This document shows positions 1 through 6,024 of a stretch of DNA of 10,060 nt, in pieces. The position numbers and the translations under genes were made by a program. The stretch comes from Pseudomonadota bacterium (GTDB lineage Bacteria > Desulfobacterota > Desulfovibrionia > Desulfovibrionales > Desulfovibrionaceae). Below the pieces are notes generated by a model that saw nothing but the letters and a program-made list of their open reading frames with translations, made no database searches and was not told the DNA's origin. The stretch lies in the NCBI GenBank assembly GCA_023453335.1, contig JAEXTU010000264.1:1-10060 (forward strand), in the 5' to 3' direction. Each line of letters starts with the position of its first letter. Position 1 is the first letter of the stretch.

Positions 1-626
1 CCGCCATCACCGACCCGGTGCTGGCCGGCCTGGTCAAGGACCTGGACCACCCGGGCGGCATGGTCACCGGCGTGTCCAACCAGATGCCCGCGGAAAAGCC
101 CGTGGCCATGCTCAGGCGTTTCATGCCCGCCCTCAAGACCGTGGGCATCATCTATAACGCGGGCGAGATGAACTCGGTGTCCAACGTCAAGCGCATCAAG
201 GCCGCCGCGGCCGCCCAGGGCATCGCGGTGGTGGACGCCACCGCGGCCAACTCCTCGGAGGTCACCGCCGCGGCCCAGAGCCTGGTGGGCAAGGTGGACG
301 CGGCCTTCGTGCCCACGGACAACACCGTGGTGTCCAATTTCGAGGCCGCGGTGAAGGTCTGCCGCGCGGCCAGGCTGCCCCTGTTCTGCATGGACATCGA
401 CTCGGTGAAGCGCGGGGCCATCGCGGCCATCGCCTTCGACTACTACCAGCACGGCCGGCAGACCGGGGCCATGGTGCGCCGCCTCCTGGCCGGGGCCAAG
501 CCCGCGGACACCCCGGTGGAGTTCCAGCAGAAGCTCACCTTCGCCGTGAACCCCAAGGCCGCCGAGGCCATGGGCTTCGCCATCCCCGAGGACATCGTGA
601 AGTCCGCGGACAAGATCGTGGAATAG
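1..626 (+). CDS. ABC transporter substrate-binding protein, DUF534/TrpX-like (5' truncated by window edge)
   Basis: The reading frame is open from base 3 and ends with TAG at 624-626; the N-terminus, including any lipoprotein signal, lies outside the window. The visible ~207 residues match the C-terminal two thirds of the ABC_sub_bind (DUF534) family of periplasmic binding proteins. They show an ITDPVLAGLV stretch at the start, a Rossmann-like strand VGIIYNAGE followed by SVSNVKRIKAAA, the hinge-region segment VDAAFVPTDNTVVSNF, and the late block FCMDIDSVKRGAIAA...DYYQHGRQTG typical of the family. Family members bind small organic solutes, including aromatic amino acids in TrpX, for an ABC importer; the ligand here cannot be read from sequence. 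A strong terminator follows the stop, so no permease or ATPase is co-transcribed downstream. Any partners must lie upstream. The family call is firm, the ligand unknown. An internal GTG at 18 is in frame but is not the real start. Confidence 0.85.
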   Translation, partial: AITDPVLAGLVKDLDHPGGMVTGVSNQMPAEKPVAMLRRFMPALKTVGIIYNAGEMNSVSNVKRIKAAAAAQGIAVVDATAANSSEVTAAAQSLVGKVDAAFVPTDNTVVSNFEAAVKVCRAARLPLFCMDIDSVKRGAIAAIAFDYYQHGRQTGAMVRRLLAGAKPADTPVEFQQKLTFAVNPKAAEAMGFAIPEDIVKSADKIVE

Positions 627-650
627 CTTCCCTCCCACCCGGCACGCCGA

Positions 651-680
651 AAGGGCCGGTCCGGGACCGGCCCTTTTTCT
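651..680 (+). terminator. Intrinsic terminator of the ABC binding-protein gene
   Basis: The perfect 11-bp stem AAGGGCCGGTC / GACCGGCCCTT (651-661 with 665-675) has a 3-nt loop. The stem's last two T bases run on into TTTCTT, giving the usual T-rich tail. It sits 25 bp after the stop codon and before the MFS promoter, so it separates the two transcription units. Confidence 0.9.
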
Positions 681-696
681 TCGGCCTTCCGGCCGG

Positions 697-725
697 TTGT
701 CGGCATCCCGGTTCCGGCATACGCT
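697..725 (+). promoter_or_regulatory. Probable sigma70-type promoter for the MFS gene
   Basis: TTGTCG (697-702) and TACGCT (720-725) are separated by exactly 17 nt. This gives 4/6 and 3/6 matches to the -35 and -10 consensus, and the -10 hexamer is the same as in the promoter proposed before the aldo/keto reductase at 4562-4567. A second, overlapping candidate is TTGGCT (736-741), 17 nt, TATGCC (759-764). Either would start transcription upstream of the ATG at 803 and make the in-frame TTG at 725 an unlikely start. Prediction only. Confidence 0.45.
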
Positions 726-802
726 TGTCCCGGGCTTGGCTTTCCCGCGGCATGGGGGTATGCCCCTCGTCCCTTCAGCAGAATCCCCTGGATCGTGAAC
801 CC

Positions 803-1948
803 ATGAACCCCTTTGTCCTCATCCTGCTCCTGGCCGCCTTCCCGGCCCTGTCCACGGACATGTACCTGCCGGCCATCCCCACCCTGTGCAGCCTGTGGGG
901 CATCTCCCTGGCCGCGGCCAACCTCTCGCTGGTGGCGTTCTTCGCCAGCTTCAGTGCATTTCTTTTGGTGCACGGGGCCTTGGCCGACCGCTGCGGCCGG
1001 CGGCCGGTGCTGCTGGGCGGGGTGTCGGTCTACGTGGCCGGCTCCCTGCTCTGCGCCGCGGCCGGGTCCATCGGGGTGCTGGTGTCGGCCCGGGCGGTGC
1101 AGGCCGTGGGCGCTGCCGCGGCCTCGGCCATGGCCCTGACCCTGGCCAAGGACCTCTACGCCGGCGAGCGGCGCAAAAAGCTGCTCGCCTACATCGGGGT
1201 CATCATCCCCCTGTGCCCCATGGCCGCGCCCACCCTGGGGGCGCTCATGCTGCGCCACATGTCCTGGCGGGGCATCTTCCTGGCCCAGGCCCTGCTGGCC
1301 CTGCCCGCGCTCTACGCCTCGTTCCGGCTGCAGGAGACCCTCACCGACTGCGCCACCGGCGGGGTCCGGGCCGCGGTGGGCCGCTACCGGGACCATTTCC
1401 GCAACCGGGGCTACCTGCTGTACGCCCTGTCCTTCTCGGTGGTGGGGTTCGCGTTCTTCGCCTTCATCGGCGGCTCGCCGGACATCTACATCCGCGGGTT
1501 CGGCCTGGACGAGGGCGCCTACGGGCTCTACTTCGCGTTCAACGCCCTGGGCCTGATGCTGGGGTCGCTCCTGTGCTCGCGCCTGTGCGTGGGCATCGCC
1601 TCCCACCGCATCCTCACCGCCTCGCTGGCCGGCATGCTGGCCGCGTCCGCGGCCCTGCTCCTGGGGGGCGGGGGCACGCCCTTGCGCTTCGCCGCGCCCA
1701 TGTTCGCCTATTCCCTGTTCCTGGGCCTGGGCCGGCCCATCAGCAACGACATGATCCTGGAGCAGGTGTCCAAGGATACCGGGGCCGCGGCCTCGCTGCT
1801 CACCTTCTTCAACTTCATGGTGGGCGCCGCGGCCATGGAACTCATCTCCCTGGACTGGCCGTCCAAGCCCCTGGCCATCGCGGTCCTGGGGCTTCTCGGC
1901 AACGCCGTGCCCCTGTTCGCCCTGTACCGACTGCGCCGGCCGGCCTGA
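803..1948 (+). CDS. MFS multidrug transporter, Bcr/CflA family
   Basis: A 381-residue inner-membrane protein, normal length for a 12-helix MFS drug:proton antiporter. The N-terminal helix contains TDMYLPA (residues 18-24), the signature start of Bcr/CflA proteins. MFS motif A between helices 2 and 3 reads ADRCGRRP (61-68), with the conserved D62, R63, G65, R66 and R67. A proline/glycine-rich helix 5 (IIPLCPMAAPTLGALM) is also family-like. Substrate cannot be inferred; members export chloramphenicol, bicyclomycin, sulphonamides or metabolites such as cysteine. The ATG at 803 is preferred over the in-frame TTG at 725 because the protein then begins at the usual family position and the predicted promoter lies between the two. 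The Shine-Dalgarno is weak (GGAT about 9 nt upstream). No convincing terminator follows: only a 5-bp GGGTC/GACCC hairpin (1955-1970) without a T tract. Confidence 0.88.
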   Translation: MNPFVLILLLAAFPALSTDMYLPAIPTLCSLWGISLAAANLSLVAFFASFSAFLLVHGALADRCGRRPVLLGGVSVYVAGSLLCAAAGSIGVLVSARAVQAVGAAAASAMALTLAKDLYAGERRKKLLAYIGVIIPLCPMAAPTLGALMLRHMSWRGIFLAQALLALPALYASFRLQETLTDCATGGVRAAVGRYRDHFRNRGYLLYALSFSVVGFAFFAFIGGSPDIYIRGFGLDEGAYGLYFAFNALGLMLGSLLCSRLCVGIASHRILTASLAGMLAASAALLLGGGGTPLRFAAPMFAYSLFLGLGRPISNDMILEQVSKDTGAAASLLTFFNFMVGAAAMELISLDWPSKPLAIAVLGLLGNAVPLFALYRLRRPA

Positions 1949-1981
1949 GCCGGCGGGTCAGGTCCGACCCCGGGCCGCACG

Positions 1982-2295
1982 GGGCGAATCCCGGCCGGCC
2001 CAGGCTGGCTGGTGCCGCTGACCCGGCCAGGGGGGCCGGCGGTTTTATTCCAACCAGGGGTTGGCTATTCTCCAGTCACCCCCGGCCGGCACTGGGCGAA
2101 GCCCGGCCGGCCCAGGCTGGCCCGATGCGCTGACCGGGACGGCGAAGGCCGACGGATTTATCCGAAACCAGCGAGTTGTATTTCATCAGACACGTTCGGC
2201 CGGCAAAGGGCGAAGCCCGGCCGGCTTGCCTGGCCGGGGGCGCAGGCCGGAGGGTCGAGGCTTGCCTTTTTCCCCGGCCGGGGCCACTCTGCGCC
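1982..2295. repeat. Three diverged copies of a ~113 bp tandem repeat, non-coding
   Basis: The 374 bp between the MFS gene and the LysE-family gene hold no credible gene but show an internal period. The block GGGCGAA(T/G)CCCGGCCGGC begins at 1982, 2094 and 2208, so the periods are 112 and 114 bp. Copies 1 and 2 continue identically through CCAGGCTGGC and share CGCTGACC shortly after. Both then carry an AT-richer core (TTTTATTC...TTGGCTATTC versus ATTTATCC...TTGTATTTC), and both end in CGGCCGGCA. Copy 3 keeps the head block and CTGGCC, then diverges; its distal part holds the likely lysE promoter. The head can fold as GGGC-GAA-GCCC, and copy 1 also holds the hairpin CCAACC-AGG-GGTTGG (2051-2065). 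Function unknown: it may be an old duplication of an upstream regulatory segment or a family of interspersed repeats. Confidence 0.75.
2262..2290 (+). promoter_or_regulatory. Possible promoter of the LysE-family gene (weak)
   Basis: TTGCCT (2262-2267) is followed after 17 nt by CACTCT (2285-2290). The -35 side, with its context CTTGCCTTTnnCCCCGG, closely resembles the promoter candidate at 3101 in front of the diguanylate cyclase gene. The -10 match is poor. It lies in the third copy of the upstream repeat. Confidence 0.3.
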
Positions 2296-2322
2296 GCGAA
2301 TGCGGTGTGCCGGGGAGGCAGG

Positions 2323-2946
2323 ATGATCGAGATTCTGGGCGCGGGTGCGGTGCTGGGGCTGTCCGCGGGGCTGACCCCGGGGCCGCTGCTCACCCTGGTG
2401 GTGGCGCAGTCCCTGCGGCACGGCATGGGCGAGGGGGTCAAGGTGGCCCTGTCCCCGCTCATCACCGACCTGCCCATCATCGCGGTGAGCCTCCTGGTCC
2501 TGGCCCAGGTCGCCGGCCACGCCGCCCTGCTCGGCGCGGTGTCCCTGGCCGGTTCGGCGTTCGTGGCCCGGCTCGGCCTGGAGGGCCTGGGCTCCCGCTC
2601 CATGGCCCTGGACCCCGCGGCGGCCCGGCCCCGCTCCCTGCGCCAGGGCGTGGTGGTGAACCTGCTCTCGCCCCACCCCTACCTGTTCTGGATCACGGTG
2701 GGCGCGCCGGTGATGCTCAAGGGCTACGAGCAGAGCCCGGCCGCGGCCGCGGGCTTCCTGGCCCTGTTCTACGCCGGCCTGGTGGGGTCCAAGCTCGCGG
2801 TGGCGGTGGCGGCCGGATCCTCCCGCCGCTTCCTGGCCGGGCCGGCCTACACCTGGACCATGCGCCTGCTCGGCGCGCTGCTCCTGGCCTTCGCCGCCCT
2901 GCTCGTGCGCGACGGCCTGCGCCTGCTCGGCATCATCGCTGTTTAG
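2323..2946 (+). CDS. LysE/RhtB-family exporter
   Basis: A 207-residue membrane protein, the typical LysE-family length with six hydrophobic segments. The N-terminal block GLTPGPLLTLVVAQSLRHG (16-34) followed by G36, G38 and D49 is the family signature for amino-acid and metabolite exporters. The central NLLSPHPYLFW (113-123) corresponds to the conserved N-L-x-(N/S)-P loop. Substrate cannot be assigned; characterised relatives export lysine, threonine, homoserine lactone or cysteine-like compounds. The ATG at 2323 follows GGAGG at 2314-2318, spacing 4, a little short. Upstream in-frame starts would place coding sequence inside the 113 bp repeats and add no family-like residues. The C-terminal ~29 codons have a degraded homologue at 4409-4492. 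No clear terminator follows; the 208 bp up to the next gene otherwise hold only that gene's promoter candidate. Confidence 0.87.
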   Translation: MIEILGAGAVLGLSAGLTPGPLLTLVVAQSLRHGMGEGVKVALSPLITDLPIIAVSLLVLAQVAGHAALLGAVSLAGSAFVARLGLEGLGSRSMALDPAAARPRSLRQGVVVNLLSPHPYLFWITVGAPVMLKGYEQSPAAAAGFLALFYAGLVGSKLAVAVAAGSSRRFLAGPAYTWTMRLLGALLLAFAALLVRDGLRLLGIIAV

Positions 2947-3100
2947 CCCCTCTGCCAGAAAACCCTTCGGCTCAGGCAAGTTCCCCCGCAAGACCCGTGG
3001 GCAGGCCTTTCTCCTGAGGCCGGCAGGGACGTTTCCGCACTGACCCCGGGCGCGGCCCCATCCCGCCTCGGATGCAGCGCGACGACCCCGGCTCCCGGCT

Positions 3101-3129
3101 TTGCCTTTGCCCCGGGTTTCTGCTAGGGG
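3101..3129 (+). promoter_or_regulatory. Probable promoter of the diguanylate cyclase gene
   Basis: TTGCCT (3101-3106), a 17-nt spacer and TAGGGG (3124-3129). The TG at 3121-3122 gives an extended -10 context (TGCTAG). The -10 hexamer itself is poor. Its position fits a 20-40 nt leader before the candidate start codons at 3155 and 3173. It also argues against the in-frame TTG at 3101 being a start codon. Confidence 0.4.
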
Positions 3130-3154
3130 GCTTCTGCCCGTTGTCCGAAATCCA

Positions 3155-4369
3155 ATGTTGCAGCCCAGTTCCATGCCCCTCTTGCCCCGACTCGCCCGAC
3201 TCCTGACCGGCCCCCGGCCCGAATTCGCCCCGAACGACCTGGCCCAGGCCCGGGAGGCCCTGGCCCTCGCCAACCTGGAGCGCATCCGCATCCTGCTCTG
3301 GGTGATCGTGCTGGGCACCTCCCTGCTGCTGGCCCTGGGCGTCCTGGCGGGGACCAACGCCTTCCCGCGCCTCGGCTCCCTGGCCCCGGTCCGCAACGTG
3401 GCCTGGCTGCGCGCGCTCTGGGTGGCCGCAGACCTGGCCGCCCTAGCCGCCTTGCGCCGCCTGGCCGCGCCGGGCGTCCCCGTCTCGGCCCGGGAATGGG
3501 CCGCGACCGTCGTCACCCTGGCCAACATGCTCCTGGTGGTGGCCCTCACCTGGTTCCTGTATCCCCATTTCTCGTCCGTGGACTCCTACCTGCTGGGCGT
3601 GTTCACCCTGGCCTCCTTCGTGCGCCTGGACCTGCGCCAGAGCCTCCTGGCCGTGGGCCTGCCCTTCGCCCTGGCCGTGGGCGTGGTGGCGGCGCACCAC
3701 CCCGGCGTGGTGCAGACCCGCTCCAACCTCATCAACCTGTGCTTCATGACCGCCCTGGCCTTCGCGGTCATGCGCTCCCTGCACGCCGCGGCCCTGCGCG
3801 GCGAGGCGCAGCAGTTCGTCATCGCGCGGCAGAATGCGGAACTGGAGCGCCAGGCCCTGACCGACTCCCTGACCGGCCTGGCCAACCGCCGCGCCCTGGA
3901 CCTGGGCCTGGAGCGGGAATGGAAGCGGGCGGACCGGGAGGACCGGCCCCTGTCCGTGCTCATCCTGGACATCGACCACTTCAAGGCCTTCAACGACGCC
4001 TGCGGGCACCCGGCAGGCGACGCCTGCCTGCAGCTGGTGGCCCGCTGCCTGGAGCAGCGGCTTCGCCGTCCCGGCGACCTAGCCGCGCGTCAGGGGGGCG
4101 AGGAATTCGCGGTGCTCCTGCCGGACACCGACCTGGCCGGGGCCCTGGCCGTGGCCGAGGACATCCGCGGCAAGATATCCGCCCTGGACCGCGCCCACCC
4201 GAGCTCGCCCCTGGGCCGGCTCACCGTGAGCCTGGGGGCGGCCTGCCGCCGGCCAGGCCAGGGCGGAACCCCCGAAGGCCTGCTGGCCGAGGCGGACCAG
4301 GCGCTCTACAAGGCCAAGGCCGCCGGCCGCAACCGGGTGGCCGCCGCCGGCGCCCCCCCCCGCGGCTAG
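3155..4369 (+). CDS. Membrane-anchored diguanylate cyclase (GGDEF domain)
   Basis: A 404-residue protein that should make cyclic di-GMP from two GTP at the cytoplasmic face of the inner membrane. The N-terminal half holds about six hydrophobic helices (roughly 44-66, 84-102, 115-136, 143-157, 162-180, 191-206), a MASE-like sensor region of unknown ligand. A helical linker (207-235) leads into the GGDEF domain, which begins DSLTGLANRR (237-246). The active-site loop is GGEEF (314-318), preceded by RPGD (305-308) with the five-residue gap of an intact allosteric I-site, so product inhibition is expected. The metal-binding LDID and the GHPAGD motif are also present. There is no EAL domain. The start is uncertain: ATG 3155 or 3173, neither with a good Shine-Dalgarno. 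The last codons run over a tract of nine C (4353-4361). The target process cannot be told from the neighbours. Confidence 0.92.
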   Translation: MLQPSSMPLLPRLARLLTGPRPEFAPNDLAQAREALALANLERIRILLWVIVLGTSLLLALGVLAGTNAFPRLGSLAPVRNVAWLRALWVAADLAALAALRRLAAPGVPVSAREWAATVVTLANMLLVVALTWFLYPHFSSVDSYLLGVFTLASFVRLDLRQSLLAVGLPFALAVGVVAAHHPGVVQTRSNLINLCFMTALAFAVMRSLHAAALRGEAQQFVIARQNAELERQALTDSLTGLANRRALDLGLEREWKRADREDRPLSVLILDIDHFKAFNDACGHPAGDACLQLVARCLEQRLRRPGDLAARQGGEEFAVLLPDTDLAGALAVAEDIRGKISALDRAHPSSPLGRLTVSLGAACRRPGQGGTPEGLLAEADQALYKAKAAGRNRVAAAGAPPRG

Positions 4370-4392
4370 GCCGCATCCCCGGCGCACCGCTC

Positions 4393-4416
4393 TTGCGCAG
4401 AGCAGAATATGCGCAA
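4393..4416. repeat. Perfect inverted repeat TTGCGCA-N10-TGCGCAA
   Basis: Seven-base arms at 4393-4399 and 4410-4416 are exact reverse complements around a 10-nt AT-richer centre. It begins 24 bp after the diguanylate cyclase stop and overlaps the first codons of the lysE remnant. It has no T tract, so it is not a standard terminator. It could be an operator, a scar at the edge of the remnant, or chance. Confidence 0.45.
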
Positions 4417-4492
4417 CTCCCGCATGCTCCCGGCCTTTGCCGCGCTCCTGGTCCGCGACGGCCTGCGCCTGCTCGGCGTCATCGGGGCCTAG
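4409..4492 (+). pseudogene. 3' remnant of a second LysE-family gene
   Basis: The 28 codons from ATG 4409 to TAG 4490-4492 encode a peptide ending LPAFAALLVRDGLRLLGVIGA, against LLAFAALLVRDGLRLLGIIAV at the end of the intact LysE protein (2323-2946). Over the last 66 nt, 55 positions are identical (4427-4492 versus 2881-2946), including a 24-nt exact run, and both end in TAG. Of the 11 differences, five are synonymous third-base changes. This suggests the copy diverged while still coding and lost its 5' part later. Farther upstream only ATGCGC (4409-4414 versus 2860-2865) still matches, with one codon missing between. No ribosome-binding site precedes ATG 4409 and nothing upstream resembles the rest of LysE. 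I read it as a non-functional gene end left by deletion or recombination. Confidence 0.8.
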
Positions 4493-4538
4493 TCCGTCGC
4501 CTGCGCCGCCCGCCGGCCCACCCGAATCCGGCCGGCCC

Positions 4539-4567
4539 TTCCCCCGCCCCGGGCTTCGTGCTACGCT
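4539..4567 (+). promoter_or_regulatory. Probable promoter of the aldo/keto reductase-panD unit
   Basis: TTCCCC (4539-4544), 17-nt spacer, TACGCT (4562-4567) with an upstream TG at the extended -10 position (TGC-TACGCT). It is placed about 30 bp before the start codon. The sequence CCCCGGGCTTCGTGCTA is shared in outline with the promoter candidate at 3101-3129 (CCCCGGGTTTCTGCTA). Confidence 0.45.
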
Positions 4568-4596
4568 TTCTGCAAACTTCCTTGCAGGAGAACGCC

Positions 4597-5628
4597 ATGC
4601 AGTACGCCGCCCTCGGCAAGACCGGCCTCGTCGTGTCCCGCCTGGCCTTCGGGGCCATGACCTTCGGCCAGGGCACCCTGGTGGGGGAACTCAAGACCCG
4701 CATCGGCCAGGCCCAGGCCACCCGCATGGTCAAGGCCGCCCTGGACGCGGGCATCAACTTCTTCGACACCGCGGACATGTACACCGCGGGCCAGTCCGAG
4801 ACCATGCTCGGCAAGGCCCTGGGCAAGCGCCGGCCCGAGGTGGTCCTGGCCACCAAGTGTGGGTTCCGCAGCGGCGAGGCCCTCAACGCCGCGGGCCTGA
4901 GCGCCGGGTACGTGCTCAGCTCCATCGACAAGAGCCTGGCCCGCCTGGGCACCGACTACATCGACCTGTATTTCCTGCACGTGCCCGACCCCTTCACCCC
5001 GCTGGAGGAAACCGCCCGCGCCCTGGAGACGGCGGTGCAGGCGGGCAAGGTGCGCCACGTGGGGGTGTCCAACTACCCGGCCTGGAAGGCCCAGAAGCTC
5101 CTGGGCATCCAGCAGGCCAGGGGCTTCGCGCCGGCGAGCGCCATGCAGATGTACTACTCCCTGCTCGGCCGCGACCTGGAGCACGAGATCGTGCCCTTCC
5201 TGCACGACTCCGGCCTGGGGCTCATGGCCTGGAGCCCCCTGGCCAGCGGGTTCCTCTCGGGCAAGTACACCCGCAAGAACCCGGTGCCCAAGGACGCGCG
5301 GCGGGCCAAGTTCAATTTCCCGCCCATCGACCTGGACAAGGGCTATGCGGTGGTGGAGGCCCTGGGCAAGATCGCCAAGCGGCGCAAGGTCGCGGTGGCC
5401 GCGGTGGCCCTGGCCTGGGTGCTGGCCAGGCCCTTCGTGACCAGCGTGCTGGTGGGGGCCAACTCCGAGGAGCAACTCGCCGCCAACCTGGCCGCAGCTG
5501 ACCTCGTCCTGAGCCCGGACGAGGTGGCCGGCCTGGACGCCCTCACCGCCCCTGCCCCCACCTACCCCGGCTGGTTCCAGCCCCTCGGCATGGACGCGGC
5601 CAAGGTGAAGGCGCTGGGGCGGAGGTAA
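4597..5628 (+). CDS. Aldo/keto reductase
   Basis: A 343-residue cytosolic NAD(P)H-dependent oxidoreductase with a TIM-barrel fold that reduces aldehydes or ketones to alcohols. It starts with the family opening YAALGKTGLVVSRLAFGAMTFG. The catalytic tetrad is complete: D57 in NFFDTADMY, Y62, K87 in LATKCG, and H128 in YFLHVPD. Further motifs are RHVGVSNYPAW, LMAWSPLASGFLSGKYT and the C-terminal cofactor-binding region TSVLVGANSEEQLAANLAA. Length and motifs place it with the YajO/Tas-like group rather than the short AKRs. The substrate is unknown. ATG 4597 has a good Shine-Dalgarno AGGAG (4586-4590) at 6 nt. panD begins 42 bp downstream on the same strand with no terminator between, so co-transcription is likely. 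A metabolic link to pantothenate synthesis is possible but unproven. Confidence 0.93.
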   Translation: MQYAALGKTGLVVSRLAFGAMTFGQGTLVGELKTRIGQAQATRMVKAALDAGINFFDTADMYTAGQSETMLGKALGKRRPEVVLATKCGFRSGEALNAAGLSAGYVLSSIDKSLARLGTDYIDLYFLHVPDPFTPLEETARALETAVQAGKVRHVGVSNYPAWKAQKLLGIQQARGFAPASAMQMYYSLLGRDLEHEIVPFLHDSGLGLMAWSPLASGFLSGKYTRKNPVPKDARRAKFNFPPIDLDKGYAVVEALGKIAKRRKVAVAAVALAWVLARPFVTSVLVGANSEEQLAANLAAADLVLSPDEVAGLDALTAPAPTYPGWFQPLGMDAAKVKALGRR

Positions 5629-5670
5629 GGCGCTCGACATTCCCGCCGGCCTGGGGTAGGGGGCCGACCC

Positions 5671-6024
5671 ATGCCGTTACGCACCTTTCTCCGCGCCAAG
5701 ATCCACCGGGCCACGGTCACCGCCGCGGACCCGGACTACGTGGGCTCCATATCCGTGGATTCCAAGCTGCTGGCCGCCGCGGGCATCGCGCCCTTCGAGC
5801 AGGTGGACGTGTACAACGTGGACAACGGGGAGCGCCTGACCACCTACGCCATCGAGGGCGAGCCCGGCCAGATCTGCCTGAACGGCGCGGCCGCGCGCAA
5901 GGCCGAGCCCGGCCAGCGGGTCATCATCGCGGCCTACGCCCTGCTCCGGGACGACGAGGTGGGGGTGCACGTGCCGCGCATCGTCATCTGCGGCCCGGGC
6001 AACGTCATGCTCTCCCGGCAGTAG
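5671..6024 (+). CDS. panD: Aspartate 1-decarboxylase
   Basis: A 117-residue protein, normal PanD length. The enzyme decarboxylates L-aspartate to beta-alanine for pantothenate and coenzyme A synthesis. It is made as a proenzyme that cleaves itself before a serine to form a pyruvoyl cofactor; the cleavage site is visible as Y23-V-G25-S26 (YVGSISVD). Other conserved positions are K10 in RAKIHR, R55 in DNGERL, Y59 in TTYAI, and the block NGAAARKAEPGQRVIIAAYA. Numbers are one higher than in the E. coli enzyme because of one extra residue near the N-terminus. AGGGGG (5658-5663) precedes the ATG at 7 nt. It probably shares a transcript with the aldo/keto reductase gene upstream. The last 20 bp overlap the 3' end of the convergent rarD gene. 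No other pan gene is in the window. Confidence 0.97.
   Translation: MPLRTFLRAKIHRATVTAADPDYVGSISVDSKLLAAAGIAPFEQVDVYNVDNGERLTTYAIEGEPGQICLNGAAARKAEPGQRVIIAAYALLRDDEVGVHVPRIVICGPGNVMLSRQ

Noticed and set aside
725..802. Extended N-terminus of the MFS transporter from TTG 725
   Set aside because: The extra 26 residues precede the normal family start and overlap the predicted promoter; the ATG at 803 begins the first membrane helix in the usual place.
1982..2295. CRISPR array or integron attC array
   Set aside because: There are only three copies with ~113 bp periods; similarity extends through most of the unit rather than a short repeat with unique spacers; and there is no cas gene, integrase, or attC-type core-site pair.
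2012..2326. Open frame of 104 codons from a GTG within the repeat region
   Set aside because: The peptide repeats (RHWAKPGRP / RQRAKPGRL) only because copies 2 and 3 of the DNA repeat are 114 bp, a multiple of three, apart. The first period is 112 and breaks the pattern, there is no ribosome-binding site, and composition is not gene-like.
3101..3154. Extended N-terminus of the diguanylate cyclase from TTG 3101
   Set aside because: This TTG is the -35 element of a candidate promoter with a 17-nt spacer, and it has no ribosome-binding site.
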